Assembly: GCF_032854445.1 (NCBI RefSeq)
Contig: NC_088301.1
Location: 23,906,226-23,970,225, forward strand
Direction: 5' to 3'
Origin: Liolophura sinensis
Taxonomy: Eukaryota; Mollusca; Polyplacophora; Chitonida; Chitonidae
DNA: 64,000 nucleotides
A program made the translations under genes and the position numbers. The notes beneath the pieces are model-generated. The model saw nothing but the letters and a program-made list of their open reading frames with translations, was not told where the DNA came from and made no database searches. Shown here in pieces: positions 11,951-26,900 of the stretch. Positions within the stretch are counted from its first letter, which is position 1; the number at the start of each line of letters is the position of its first letter.

Positions 11951-14900
11951 CTGCGGAAAGAGAAAATAGATGGAGAACATGACTGGTGATAAATTTAGCT
12001 ATTTTATTTGAGGGTAATCATCCGGTGTCCCCCACCACAAACAGATCGACTCCCACCCAGTCCACCAATCCCCCATCTCCTTAACATTCCCACGAACAAC
12101 ACTGTGAGGCCAACATAACCTTTACTGTCCATATGTTTTCTCAAGCACTTGATCTCTAGAGAATGATACTCATGGTGGAATCTGAAGAAACTACTTCTGT
12201 GAAAATCATTAAAACATGCTTAGGTTATACTGCTAAATTTTGTCAAAAATCAATTAGTGAAGGTCCAATCAAATTTCTGCTATTTCAGAATAGCCCAAAT
12301 AATTACCTTTCACACAATACCAACCTTGTCTTTACATGTTTCAACATTCAAAATTAGTCCTAAAGTTCCTAAAATTTATAAATCAGGTCACAAAATAACT
12401 TCTTGAAACTCTAGGATCATTTCAACACTAAAAATAGAATAGATGCTAGTGTGATATTCACTGATAGGCAATAATTTGAGCTATGTTACCCTAATTTTAC
12501 TTATTTTTGGGACACCTGGTCTGCTCTTCATAACAGCCAATACACATGCAATTGCAGCAGGCATATTTAGTTTCTTTTTTTAACATGGTTAGTCAATTTA
12601 ATGAACAACACAATCATATCTTTATTTCTCCAAAAAATGGAAAAGAAATGTAATTCTTTCAGCACAACTAATATCTGTCCTAAAAATTAGAAGAAATAAA
12701 GACAAATACAGACCGTATGATTTGATTAGTGAATATGGCTTAAATGCCAAAATCCTCCGGTTTTGAGTCTTTAAATCTTTACTTGAAAACAAACTTTTGC
12801 GATTTTATATATACATGCCATACCACATATAAATACCATTTTATCTCAGGTGTATAACATGTTAATGCATATATTTCAAAACAGAACAATGCATAAAAGA
12901 AAAATGGATAAAAACATCTGCTCTGCCAATCATCTTTTTAAATCAAGTCGGTTAAGGTGATACACACACGTAAGTACATGTATTACCACTGACAGTTCCT
13001 GCACACTTTACCACTGATGGTTCCTACACACTTTACCAATGATGGTTCCTACACACTTTACCACTGATGGTTCCTACACACTTTACCACTGATGGTTCCT
13101 ACACACTTTACCCAGTTCAATATATTCAATGACTAATTTGTTATTAGCGAAGCTCTAGCCGCGCTCATTCTTATTTGCTAATATTGCTAAGCATGACGAA
13201 CTTATAAAAAAGTTCCTTTACATGATTCCTTTACAAAGTGGAGAAATGCTGTGGACTGATATGACTGTAGACTGATATGATTGTTAGCCTAAGAGTAGGG
13301 CTGTTAATTGCGTATAAATACTTGCATACAATCATATACTTGTAACAGGTTTGTAACAGTCCCTTGGTGTTTCTTACTGGCCACTTAGAAAAACTTCTCC
13401 TACTATTCATCTTTTCTTTATTTGATTGGTGTTAATGCCTCACTCATGAAGTTTTTTCATTCATACAATGCTGGTCAATGCTATGGGGGAAGTAAACCAG
13501 AGCACTCAGGGTGAACCACGGTGGAAGACAACTGGTTATCAATAAATATTAGACAGCACAAAGGAAGACAACTGTTTACTGTCACCCTACTAACAGGGAA
13601 AGCAGGGGAATACATGAAGTCCTTGTCCAAGGCCAGGAATGAATCCCGCACCTCATGTTTTTGAGCAATTAAAAAACGCAAGCCTTATCCAATAGGCCGT
13701 GATCAGATACCTAATAAATCCTTTGTGATCACTGGTCACATGTATAGGTGCATCAGCAAAACTGCATGAACTGGAGCCAATTTGACAAAGCCCTTTCAAA
13801 GTCAAAATTTGAAATACGATTTTAAAGCTAATTGAATTAAGCCAATGAACTTTACTCATTTTATTTATTTGACTTGGTGCTTTATGCCGTATTCAAAAAT
13901 ATTTCACTTACATGACAGCGGTCAGCATTATGGTGGGAGGAAACCGAGGGGAAACCCATGATAATCGGCAGGTTGCAGGCAGACCCTCTCACTTACGGCT
14001 GGAGAGGAAGCCAGCATGAGCTGGACTTGAACTCACAGAGACCGCATTGGTGAGAGGCTCCTGGGTCATTACACTGCGCTAGAGCACTAACCAACTGAGC
14101 CATGGAGGCCCCAGCCATTAAATTAAAACTTTGACCAGCTCAAAAGTATTATCCAAAGACACTTGTATCAAAAGTTCAACTTCCAGTACCAAAAACTAAG
14201 CTTTGTGATGACGTTTTAATTTATGACTTAAGTCAGAAATGTGGAATCCGTCCTTGATACCTAACAAAATCACCACGCTTTATCAGACCCTTGATGGTAA
14301 ACTTCATGATGATTGACAAGGGCTTTATTCTGCTTACAAGTATATTTCACTTCACTTTATGGGTGGGGGAAAAAAGTCCAAAAACAAAAAAAAGGCATGC
14401 AGAAACCTGGAGCAAAGACCCGCTCTTAGATCTCCAGACTTAATAAAACTGTATCCAAATCATGCATATCGCCACAGTGATCAAGGTCTGTTCGACTGCT
14501 GACAAAGCGATTCTTTTTTTAATACTGCATAAAGTTGCAGCTGAATCATGAAAACTGGATTTACATACTTAAGGAGATATGCCTTAAATCACTTCATCAT
14601 ATATGAGCTGCAAGATGTGTTCAAATGTTCCAGAAAAGACAAACTAGAGGATGAGACAGGTGAATACGTACATGTAGGTGAATTTATGTATATAACTATT
14701 ATGAAAATGATACAAAAATGATTTGATTGTGTCAATGAAGATGCTGACTTCAAAGTTATTTCTCTACCCTCGACAGTTCTTTCAAAATATTGGCTGCATA
14801 TGTGGTTGAAAAAGTTGAAGAATTAGGGTATACATGTACTTGGTATAGTTCAGACCTGCTGACACTCAAACCCAAGTCCAAAATCTGGCAAAAATGAACA

Positions 14901-17900
14901 AAACAGAAAATGCACTAAAGATTTTAAAATACCTAAAATCAGAAGGTGACAACAGTGGCAGATGGTCAGCTGTGACGTCACCTGTGAGGTAACGGACAGC
15001 TGGATGGAGATCAGCTAGGGCATTAAACAAGCAATGACAAAAAAGTTAAAAGTAGGAGCATATTATGTTGTAAAGATTGAAAGATAAGTTTACCATGATG
15101 CATTATGAACCATCCCGAGTCCGTAGCGACGGATGTTTGGTTCGCTAAGTTTGCGCGAACCAGTTTCATTCATCAGTTTGTGCCGTTCCCGACTACAGTC
15201 TCTGAGGAACTGCTTGACAGTGCCCGCAGTAGTTATTGCCTTGTCCAGTGTTTCACATAAGGAGGAAACACTTGAAGAGTTCATCGATTCACGTGCTGGC
15301 ATTTCATGAAACGTACATGAGCGACAGAGAGGAGACATTTTCCTTCCAGATGACCTCTTTGGATTCCCTCTACAAGCAGCCTCAGGGTACAAACACATCA
15401 TGTGTTGTGGTGCCAGTTTTCCTGATTTCGGCAGATGGCCGTTGGACAATAAATTCTGGTATATACAATACGTATGAAGAGGAGAGATTTCACTTGAGTG
15501 GCTACACCTGTCTCTCACATGAACCGGACAGATGCACCGTTTAACGGACAGACAGCTGTCATTTGAATGCCTTCGATGGGAGCTCACAGGATGTCCATTT
15601 AAGCTTTCTTCACTGAAATCCACTTCCCTCTGTGGGCCACTTTTCGACATGATATTTTGACAAGTGTATGACTTAGGAATGCATCCACAGGTAATATCCA
15701 GATATAACAGGTCTTGATGAGGGTATGAATCGCCTGACCTTGAGTGAGATGACCTTGGTGTGATTTCTGGGCAAGAGCATGAATATGGTAAAGGCGCATC
15801 CTTTACACTACTAACAAATGTTGGCATCAAACTCTGCTTCTGTGATGTACCACAACAACACTTTGAAGACGACTTGTCAACAGTATTCTCGCATGCACAA
15901 CTTCCAGGAAATTCACTGCTTCTCAGCATTTTGTCATCCGGCAACATTTGAAAACAGCAGTTTGAGTCCATAGACACATTTCTCAAGCTGCAACACTTCA
16001 TCTTTGGCAAGACCATCACCTGGTCCACGTTTCCATGGCAATCAGCCTGTGGGTGACCATGAGTAGTCCGAAGTTTTTCCAAGCGACAAACCCGCAGGCA
16101 TTTCTCCATTCTCTCTGAGGGAAGATCATACTTCGACAAACTGCTTATGCCAGAACTTGAAGCAGACGGACTGACGTTGTGACGCATGGGGGATACATCC
16201 CTATAAAACTGGCGAAACTGTCGTTTCTCCAAAAATTTGGACACGTACCAATGGAGATCATCCATGATCAGATGTGGAACTATAAAACCACTTAAAGCCT
16301 ATTATGGATGCAACGGGCGTGAAGCAGCAATCTTATCTGACCTAATCTGACAAGAAAAACAGACGGAGAGCTGAGAAACAGAGACAAGTTTATAATGCCA
16401 CGGCTACTCGCAGCCTACAAAGGAAAACCCTCCCATCTCAGCACATAATGAACCAATCGCTGACAACAATGGAAAACCTTGATCTATTTTTTTGTAGATA
16501 ATAAAACACTTACACAATCAATTGAACACAAGACAGCCAATATCACAAGTCACCCGCTCCACACAGAATCACCAACTCCTTCCTACCTTAGACAAGATTT
16601 CCCGACAATGAGGAAACTCCTAGAGCACAAACATCAGTATAAAAAGCAACAAAAACAAAAAACAACCACCAGAAATACCAGAAAAAAACAAGGTGGGAGT
16701 TATCAGGGAATCATCAGTCTTGCTCTGACCCGAAATATTTCTGTGTTTTGCTGACAGAATTCTCCTAGGGAATACATCTGTTTCTGGTTTGTAGTTGGTG
16801 TGGTGTGTCATAACACATCACAAAGGGGCTGTATCCACAGAGAAACACGGGAATGTTGACATCCTTGTGGAAAATGCCACACTGGAACAGCCCTACATAC
16901 ATGCACATCTAAACACACATATGGTTGAACCAATTTCTGTAACAGATTAACCTCAAATCCACAATTCTATACTGTCTGACCATGGAAGAGCTCACAACCT
17001 ACAGAGCCTGGTAATGTAGAGCTGGAACAGAATAAACAATCCCTCAATATACCGGGAGATAGGAGGCCAGCTGCTGCCACTGATGAAAACCTGCCCTATA
17101 TCAAATCAGGCAGACTTCACAAAACAAGACAGCAATGAGAAAACGTTAAAAAAAAAAAAATAAAATAAAAGAAAGGAAGAAAAAAAGTCCATGTAAAAAC
17201 AGATGGGAAGACCAAGTATTAAATCCAGTGTATCATTAGCTCTGAAATCTGTGGATGCCGCAATTCCTTATTTTTTTCTTCTTTATCTTTCATCTCTTGT
17301 GTGCTTTTCTTTTGCACCGCAAGTCTCTGATAAAAAAATCCCCGAAATAATGCCTACCAATGATAGACGTTCTACAGACCAATTGTCTGAGGGGAAGTGC
17401 CTAGGTCCCGCAGGTCACTCAGAATAAAGCACTCCCCGTCTGCAATAGCACATTCTTCTTTTCAAGTGGAGAGACTGTTGAACAAGCTATTGCCGGCATA
17501 AGTCAAAAACCACCACAGTATTATATCAAATCTGTGCAGAGTTACATACAACAGGATCGGACGTGTTTGCATCAATACGAGAGATTAAACTCATCAGTCT
17601 CCCGTTTGCCAGTTTGCGTTACGCAGGCTGTGTCAAATCTGTGAGGATCATCATCCCTGCTGCTGCTGCTGGCTAATTCGCCTCCAGGTTTTGTTATATT
17701 GTTACCAGTCAATGTTAATAATATCCAGTGTAAAGACTGCTGTGCATGTGCCTTGCCAGCAGCTCTGGTACATGGGGAGAGTATAGCACCAATGAGGTGT
17801 TCAGGTTTCGTCTGAGGCTATACACAGTGACAAAGACCCCAACTGCTCGCAACAAAACTAGTACCATGGGACCGTGACAGGTAATGAAACACCTGAGTTC

Positions 17901-20900
17901 ATTAACTAGGATTAGACCAGGTGTTTTCTCCCAGATGGTTGAGTGAGACTGTCACTAGTTTATGTGTATCAACAGCTAGCAATAACAGCACTGCAGTGAT
18001 GGTAGCTCAGTACAGCTCTGGTCATGAGGCAGGCCCGTACCTGGTCTATCTGGGCTTGATGTCTCCAACGCGACACACATATTAATGGTAACATTATAGC
18101 ATTATCACAGGCAGAATTCCTATTGATCTCAAATCCACCCCCGTACTTTCCTTATACGTCTCCTCGGCCAAACTTTTGCCAATATCTGTCTTCCTGTCAA
18201 CCGGGCAGGCATTCCGGTGGGGAGAAAAACTTAGAAACTCACTGAACCACTTTCGATCTTGTCGGTGAGTTGGCGACTGAATACATATGCTCTACCTGCA
18301 GAATCGCTTCACCCAGCCCCCTGGAAGTCATTACACAACTGAGTTTTGAACTAATTACTCATACTGGCTGGACTTTGCAGTCACGGCAGATTTAAGGCCG
18401 GACGGGGGGAACACACTGATATAGATTGATGAAGATAATTGATAATAATTGATGAACTTCCACTGATTAATTTTTAACTACAGTTTAGCACCTCACAAAT
18501 GAAGTATGTTCCCAGAGGGATGGTCTAGCTTAAGAGTCTACAAATTCAGATCATTCATTTCCAAGACATTACTCCAATTCACCCCATCAAGTTTCAGCCT
18601 ACTCTAATTCCTCTCTGGCAAGTTAACCTTGTTACGTTTGCTGCGTAATCAATTACCAGTGTTCTAACAATCTTTCCAAAGCAAACTCCTCTGAGTTTTG
18701 AAATCTAAATCCAGAATACATGTTGTACTGTATCTTAAAACAGTTTTTAAGTAACGTTATTTAAAACAAACCTAAAATTCGTTTTAATATTTGTGGCCAA
18801 AAGTGATACAATATTCTGTAGATATATATCTTTATACACATCTGTTAAGTGTAGGATAAGAAAATCAAAATGTTTAAGAAGCTCATATTTCCTTCATATT
18901 AATGTTACTGTAATATTTATTACTAAATGGTCTCCATGGAAAACTATCACAAATTCGAGTAGATTTGTAAAATTGGGCGAGGGCACTACAAAATATCCCA
19001 CACGGTTGCCATGACGGCATACGTAAAAATCTATAACTTCAGGCGCCTTCACTTAACGAGTGTTGTCTGACCACTACAAGGCAAGAGTGGACATGGATAG
19101 AATCCCATCCCAAGACTTGGCTCACGGCCAATTTCACGGTCTCTGTATTGACCAGTTGATTACCTACTCAGGTGTTAACGACTTCACAAAGACAGCTATG
19201 GCTAGCCAACCAGAAAGTCATTTCATCTGAATACAACAAGAGGATTAATGGTATGTGTGTATAGTACAATGTAAAGGCTAACTCAGAAACAAAGCTTGCT
19301 GGCAGTTCTGTTTAACACAACAGTCACCTACATTGTCAACATTAATTATTGATACCAAAAGGACCATATGCAGCATTCCCTCGTTATGCACTATGGGTAA
19401 AACGTAACATATTTTTACAATCATCATCAACTCTTTTGTACTAAGTAATTATTCAAATTTCTGAAAAAATCTAACAGACCTGGCATTTGATGTCTCTTAG
19501 CTGTTTAATTACTTACCAAGCATACGACAGATGTTTAATGTAATTTCACTTATACAACAACTGTTCTGGTTGTCATGGAAATTAATCCCATTCTGATGGC
19601 GCACTTGACCAATTAGTAATGTAATTCATACAAAGCTGCTGACAATCTGTACCACATGCAGAATTATATAATATTCAACAGCAACAACAATTTTAGTAGC
19701 TTTATTGCAATTTGTTCCATTAAAGTCACCTTCCAAGTTTTCCAACATAACTGGAAATGTCTGAAAATTTAAACAAAATCACAAAAAATAATTATGTGTA
19801 TGTAAGGAAGCATTCCCATCGATGATTAGTTTATCACATAAATATTTACTTTACATTTTAGTTTCTATAAATATCATAAAGAGTAATATTTATCAGTGCT
19901 GTGAGAATGAAAATCAAAGGTACAAGCTTGTACACTGCACGTCTGGATTTAATTCCAAACATAACAGTTGTTGTAACCAGAGTGTTACAATTGAGCCCGG
20001 CAAGGTAATTCATTTAGATGAGGATTACATATGCTAAAGGACTGACAACATTTCCTCCACACTGGATTACTGCAATGACAGCAACGATCAGCCGTCGCAT
20101 TAAGAGTTAATAGTGCGACATAAAGGGTTGTTATTGTGTGACACGTCTGCACTTAGATACGGGCCCGAGTGACATGGGACAGAGCTTTTCATCAACACAT
20201 CGATGGCAGACCATTATCTTAAGACTTGACAATGGCTTTCCGTATGAATATTTCACTGCACTTGTAACAAAGGAAAGGAATAAACACAGCACTATATTAG
20301 AGTACTGCGCTCTAACATCACACAGGAGGCCGTTTGCCACCAGTCAGGATGTACATGTAATACAGGTGTTTCTGTTCATTTGGAGTAATTAATACAGCAG
20401 AAGTGCTGCCTCACTGCAACATCATGCTAAAGACCCCAGGTATAATATCCCACCCAGTGTGAGCATGCAGCTCTTTGGTTACTGGCTTCTCTGGAGGAAT
20501 TAACATATTTTTTCGTCTTATTTTGGTTATGTCAAGACAGAGTCTACTTGTCACAAGCCAGTCTCAATGATGCCTCATCGTAAAATAATGCCAAAGACAC
20601 CAGACGTAACGTTCCACCCAGTCTACAGTTACAGTATACCAACACCTGGTATGTCCCCTTTATTTAGTGTTTTTTTAGTTGTCATATTCAGAATTTTTCC
20701 CTGCAGCGGAGGTAAGTTTTAAAGGTTTAGGAAAACCACTGTGTGTATTACAAATGAACATTTGGCCAAGCTTATTCCTCCTACATGCACTGGCCAAGCT
20801 TATTCCTGCTACATGCACTGGCCAAGCTTATTACTGTTACATGCACTGGCCAAGCTTATTACTGTTACATGCACTGGCCAAGCTTATTACTGTTACATGC

Positions 20901-23900
20901 ACTGCCCAAGCTTATTCCTGCTACATGCACTGGCCAAGCTTATTCCTCCTACATGCACTGGCCAAGCTTATTCCTGATGTCTGTATTGCCCAAGCTCATT
21001 CTTGATGTATGTACTGGCCAAGCTTATTCCTGATATATGTATTGGCCAAGCTTATTCCTGCTACATGCACTGGCCAAGTTTATTCCTGATATATGTATTG
21101 GCCAAGCTTATTCCTGCTACATGCACTGGCCAAGTTTATTCCTGATATATGTACTGCCCAAACTTATTCCTGCCACATGCACTGGTCAATCTTATTCCTG
21201 ATATATGTATTGGCCAAGCTTATTACTGTTACATGCACTGGCCAAGCTTATTACTGTTACATGCACTGGCCAAGCTTATTACTGTTACATGCACTGGCCA
21301 AGCTTATTACTGTTACATGCACTGCCCAAGCTTATTCCTGCTACATGCACTGGCCAAGCTTATTCCTCCTACATGCACTGGCCAAGCTTATTACTGTTAC
21401 ATGCACTGGCCAAGCTTATTCCTGCTACATGCACTGGCCAAGCTTATTCCTGATGTATGTATTGCCCAAGCTCATTCTTGATGTATGTACTGGCCAAGCT
21501 TATTCCTGATATATGTATTGGCCAAGCTTATTCCTGCTACATGCACTGGCCAAGTTTATTCCTGATATATGTATTGGCCAAGCTTATTCCTGCTACATGC
21601 ACTGGCCAAGTTTATTCCTGATATATGTACTGCCCAAACTTATTCCTGCCACATGCACTGGTCAATCTTATTCCTGATATATGTATTGGCCAAGCTTATT
21701 CCTCCTACATGCACTGGCCAAGCTTATTCCTGATATACGTATTGGCCAAGCTTATTCCTGCTACAGGCCACTGGCCAAGCTTATTCCTGCTACAGGCACT
21801 GGCCAAGCTTATTCCTGCTACAGGCACTGGTCAATCTTATTCCTGATATATGTATTGGCCAAGCTTATTCCTCCTACATGCACTGGCCAAGCTTATTCCA
21901 GATATATGTACTGGCCAAGCTTATTCCTGCTACATGCACTGATCAATCTTGTTCCTGATATATGTATTGGCAAAGCTTATTCCTGCTAAAGGCACTGGCC
22001 AAGCTTATTCCTGATATATGTACTGTCCGAGCTTATTCCTGCTACATGCACTGGTCAATCTTATTCCTGATATATGTATTGGCCAAGCTTATTACTGCTA
22101 CATGCACTGGTCAATCTTATTCCTGATATATGTATTGGCCAAGCTTATTCCTGCTACATGCACTGGTCAATCTTATTCCTGATATATGTATTGGCCAAGT
22201 TTATTCCTGCTACATGCACTGATCAATCTTGTTCCTGATATATGTATTGGCAAAGTTTATTCCTGCTAAAGGCACTGGCCAAGCTTATTCCTGATATATG
22301 TACTGTCCGAGCTTATTCCTGCTACATGCACTGGTCAATCTTATTCCTGATATATGTATTGGCCAAGCTTATTCCTGCTACAGGCACTGGTCAATCTTAT
22401 TCCTGATATATGTATTGGCCAAGCTTATTCCTGCTACAGGCACTGGTCAATCTTATTCCTGCTATATTTATTGGCCAAGCTTACTTCTGCTACTAACCAA
22501 AGTTATTCCTCCTACATGCACTCACATCAAGCTTATTCTTGCTACTGGCCAAGTTTATTCCTGCTAATGGACAAGCTTACTCCTGCTACAGGCACTGGTC
22601 AAGCTTATTTTTGTTACTGGTTCAACTTATGACTGTCCCATTCACACAATTACCTCCATACTGAGGCAAACATTTATTTATAGGGATTGAGCATGCCAAA
22701 ATATATACAGATATTGGGAAAATTTGTCTCGACATGTTTTAGCATGTCACATTAAAATTTACAGTACATGTACGCTAATGTCCCAAAGGGCTTTTCTCCT
22801 TTCCTCTAAAGGAAGCAGAAGTAAAAAGTTTATAGATTTCTTAGTTCTCCACCACAGCTATTCCCTCAATTGCAGAAAGACATTTGATTCCCATTATGAT
22901 ATCTTACCATGATGAACATGCAGCCCAGGTGGGCTCATTTATATTTCACTACTGATAACGTCCCATTCTCTAAGATTTCTATACGTTTTGTCTGGATGGT
23001 AAATATGTTTCTGGATGTAAATACATTTCATTGTTTTTCACATACACAATGTAAATTAAACAATGATCAGGATTTTGAATGTGTGTGGAAGTTCAAAACT
23101 GTAATTCGAAACACATCTATAAGATTTCAACCTATTTCTATAATGTGTTTATCACCAATTTCACGTTCATGCTCCTGTTAAAAGGATTAAAGGGAGGCAT
23201 ACATGAGAAATATTACAGCAATTTTAGAATCAGAGTGAGCTCCCTTGATCTCCACACTAACATCTTATTACATAATTTTAAAACATATTTATTCATAATA
23301 AGTCAAAAATTCTTCAGAATTTAAGTCAAACCAAACGCTAAAATAAAGAGGCTATCAATGACCTCACATCCATATTTTGGTTTGAAATATTTTGTTTCAA
23401 TGTCCATTTGGTGAATGCATTTATAACTCCATATGTATATGCATTTTAATGAGGAAATCTGGCAGCCTGTGTGTTCAGGGGAAGAAACCTGATTTGACAT
23501 CTTTAGTCCCAAAACATGTCATTTTGACAAATAATGCTAGTACGTACTATTCTTGACAGTGTTTAATGGTCTTCACCTATAATATTTTTCACATTAGTGT
23601 TTTCATTTTGGTTCATATAATAAATAAACATGAACTGACCTTCTGCTTGCTGAACCGCTGTCTATTGACGAGACTTCCAGCGAATGATTGGTGGAATGTT
23701 CAGGGAACCCATTGTGTACTGGTACAGGGGTTGGTGGCCTGAAAAAATGATAACAATGTACTCCAATGTATAGATTCATATATATCAAGAAAGAACTCAT
23801 GTCCAATGTCTTTTTTGTACTCTTGTACCAATGTGTATAAATGTATACATTAAAGTCCATTTAACAATAATTTCAGCCAAAGAAAAAAAAATAATGATAA

Positions 23901-26900
23901 AACTTCAATTTTTCTTTATAAATTTATTATAAAATCAATAAATCATAATACATTTCCCTGTATATATCAGATATCAGTAATCATAGAATACTGTATACAC
24001 ATCTTTACCAATAGAGATAAATTCTATTCAGTGTTGACAGATATTTAAAGACCATATAAACACATGTACATCTGTAGCCTACAAGTTCATGGAACAGAGA
24101 CATTTTCACTCACACAATATGTGTCAGATCTATAGTTTTCTCTGGCTGGTCAGGGAAATGAGGATGCTTGTTGTTTCCATGGTGACTTTTGCTGGGCACA
24201 CAGCGTATAGTCTTCTTCAGAGAATGTCCAATTTGTTTTGCTGGAGATTTCTGAAGAATAAAAGGAATATACAGTAATAGCCAGCCTTTTAAAAGTACTC
24301 CACAGGCAAGTTCAGTGTCACTAGCAAGTTCTCAGCCTGCCAGTAGTTTGACTGTGACACATTAAAAGACTGATTGTTGAGACAGTATTTATATACAATA
24401 ATACAGTCATGTTTACATAGTATGTAAGCACAGCAAAAACTGTACAGCTGTTAGAAGGCTAATATATTTGTCTGCAGGTATGCAATAGTTTTCAGCATTA
24501 TTTTGGTTATATACCAATGGTGTCCCCTTAATAACAACAATATTAATAATAACAATACTAATAATGACAACAACAACAATACTTATAATACATGTAATTT
24601 TATTTAACAAGGTTCATTCAGTCAAATAAATACAATTTGCTCTTCCTCTGAGCCCACAAACAAACATATAAAAAACATAAACATAATAATTAGAACAATC
24701 ATATTTCTGTTTCTGATATTCATATTATTAATCTAACGATATTTGTTATAATATGATATTGTCCAATTCATACTGATGCCTTACTGGCGCACCATACTCA
24801 TGACAACAGACATGACATCCACACAGTCAGACATATCTGACAGCGGGGCTGACAATAACTTCACTAACTGACGTCTGAGCGTCAAACAATGAAATTTCAA
24901 GATCCTCAACCTTAATCTCTTTGTAGGCGTGACCTGATACAGAAGTGAACTTTAATCTCACGTTTTATACTTATGTTGAGTTTTTAGTTAAACTTATTAC
25001 TGTCAGCGATGTTTATTTCTGATCAACATTGACCCCATACATGTATGTACAAGCCTGTATGTTTCCTTCCACCATAATACTGGCCACTGTAATATAAGTA
25101 TAAATATTCTTGTAAGTACCGCGTAATACACCCATCAAATAAATGAATTAATTTATTACTGTTTTAATAATTTATAAATTATGATTTGTTATGTTGGTAG
25201 ATATCTCTGGAGATAATGTCTTCTGTTCAGATATGATATTTGGCTTTTAAAATAATATTACCTTCTAGTTACAGGGGCCTTGCAGCATATTTATCACAAT
25301 GAACAAATTTGTTGACAAGCAGCCAATCAAAGTGAACAAAAACACTGCACTCTTTGACATGTGCAGTGTTCTGTTAACCGCTTCCTGGTACAAACATTTT
25401 CAAACTATGTCCTAACTAATTACAGCCATTCGCAACAAAAGCACATGGAGTTGTCACATCATCAATGCACCGGGTAATACACACATGATTAGCCATTACC
25501 CATCAAAACTGTCTTATCTTTCTCCATTATCAAGAAATCTGAGACGTTAAGCATTGTGCGGATTTATCGGTAGACTGAATAGCAAATATCGATCAATGTT
25601 TTAATTATATACTGACTGATACTTTTTATAGCTACCTCAGTACCAGTCAACCTCACTACATGCAAACTTCAAAGTCATAAAGCAACAGTCAACAAAAGGC
25701 AGGATTATCACCATGTTACAGTCAGACAAACAAAGCCTATCTTGGACTCGACTAGTAATTGTTATTTGACACTTCCTCTAGGTTACATGCTATTTCACAA
25801 ACAACAAAATGAGTTTTTGAAAACAGAACGAAAGAACTGAACGACATTACTTGTTATATGAGAAAACAAAATGATAACGTCTGAGCCTGGGTTATTTATT
25901 ATGTTTACTCACAGCCTACCTATTTTATCTCCGCATCTAGGCCTATCCTAGATGCATATAGTGAAATGTTTAATTCATCTGATAATAATAATAATAAAAA
26001 TAACAACAATACCAATAGTTAATAAAAAGAAAACTCAAACTTCACCAGTAATAAATTACACGTTAATTAGCTTAATTAAATTAATTAGGTAATTGTATTT
26101 CTGTTGATTATTTTTGTCAGTTTACATGACAGTATGACGTATTTGCATAGCCTTATGTTTCCATTACATTACACAGTTTTATTTTATCAATAGTGGGGAC
26201 CATATCAAATACAGACAGATGCGTGTATTCCTTTAAACTGCGGAATTACATTATGAGTTAAGAGAAATCTAGCAGCTAGCTGATTTAGTTTTCAACTTAA
26301 ATGGCACTCATAAAAATCTCTAAACTTCAACCACATATTTGACCAATTATCCACTCAGCGGATGTGGATCAAAGCTTGGTTTTATTGTCAAATTCGATGT
26401 TTTATTTCAAATTTAAATGTGTGGGTCTCCCCCAGGCTATGCCCGGTTTCCACCCACCATAATGCTGGCAGCCGATGTACAAGTGAAATATTCTTGAGTA
26501 TGGAGTAAACACCAATCAAATAAATAAATAAATAAACAAAATTTAAAAGGTCCACATTTTCAAAGCATATTCTTCAATTTATTTATTTGCATTTTATGTC
26601 ATATTCAAGAATATTTCTCTTCTAAGATAAGGGTCAGTATTATAGTGGGAGGAAACTCGGCAGAGACCCTGGGGAAACCCAGAACCATCTGCAGGTTGCT
26701 GACAGGCCCATATTCATAAAGCCTAAGATGTGGTGGAAAACTCTAAGACTAGCCAACTGACTCAAACATATAACCAATTACCACGGGACCATGTGATTAA
26801 CAGTAGGCTAATGCTGCACCATGATAAGTAATCAACATTACTTTTTTGTCTTCTTTTGTTCTAAATTTAGATATCTACTTCGTCACTCAGATATTAATGA

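Noticed and set aside
12985-13112. CRISPR-like regular repeats
   Set aside because: Units abut with no unique spacers; this and the other arrays are minisatellites in animal DNA.
20679-22632. Overlapping plus-strand open frames with LLHALAKLI / CTGQAYSCY repeats
   Set aside because: A 28-bp unit without stops stays open in every plus frame; no start, splice or composition evidence.
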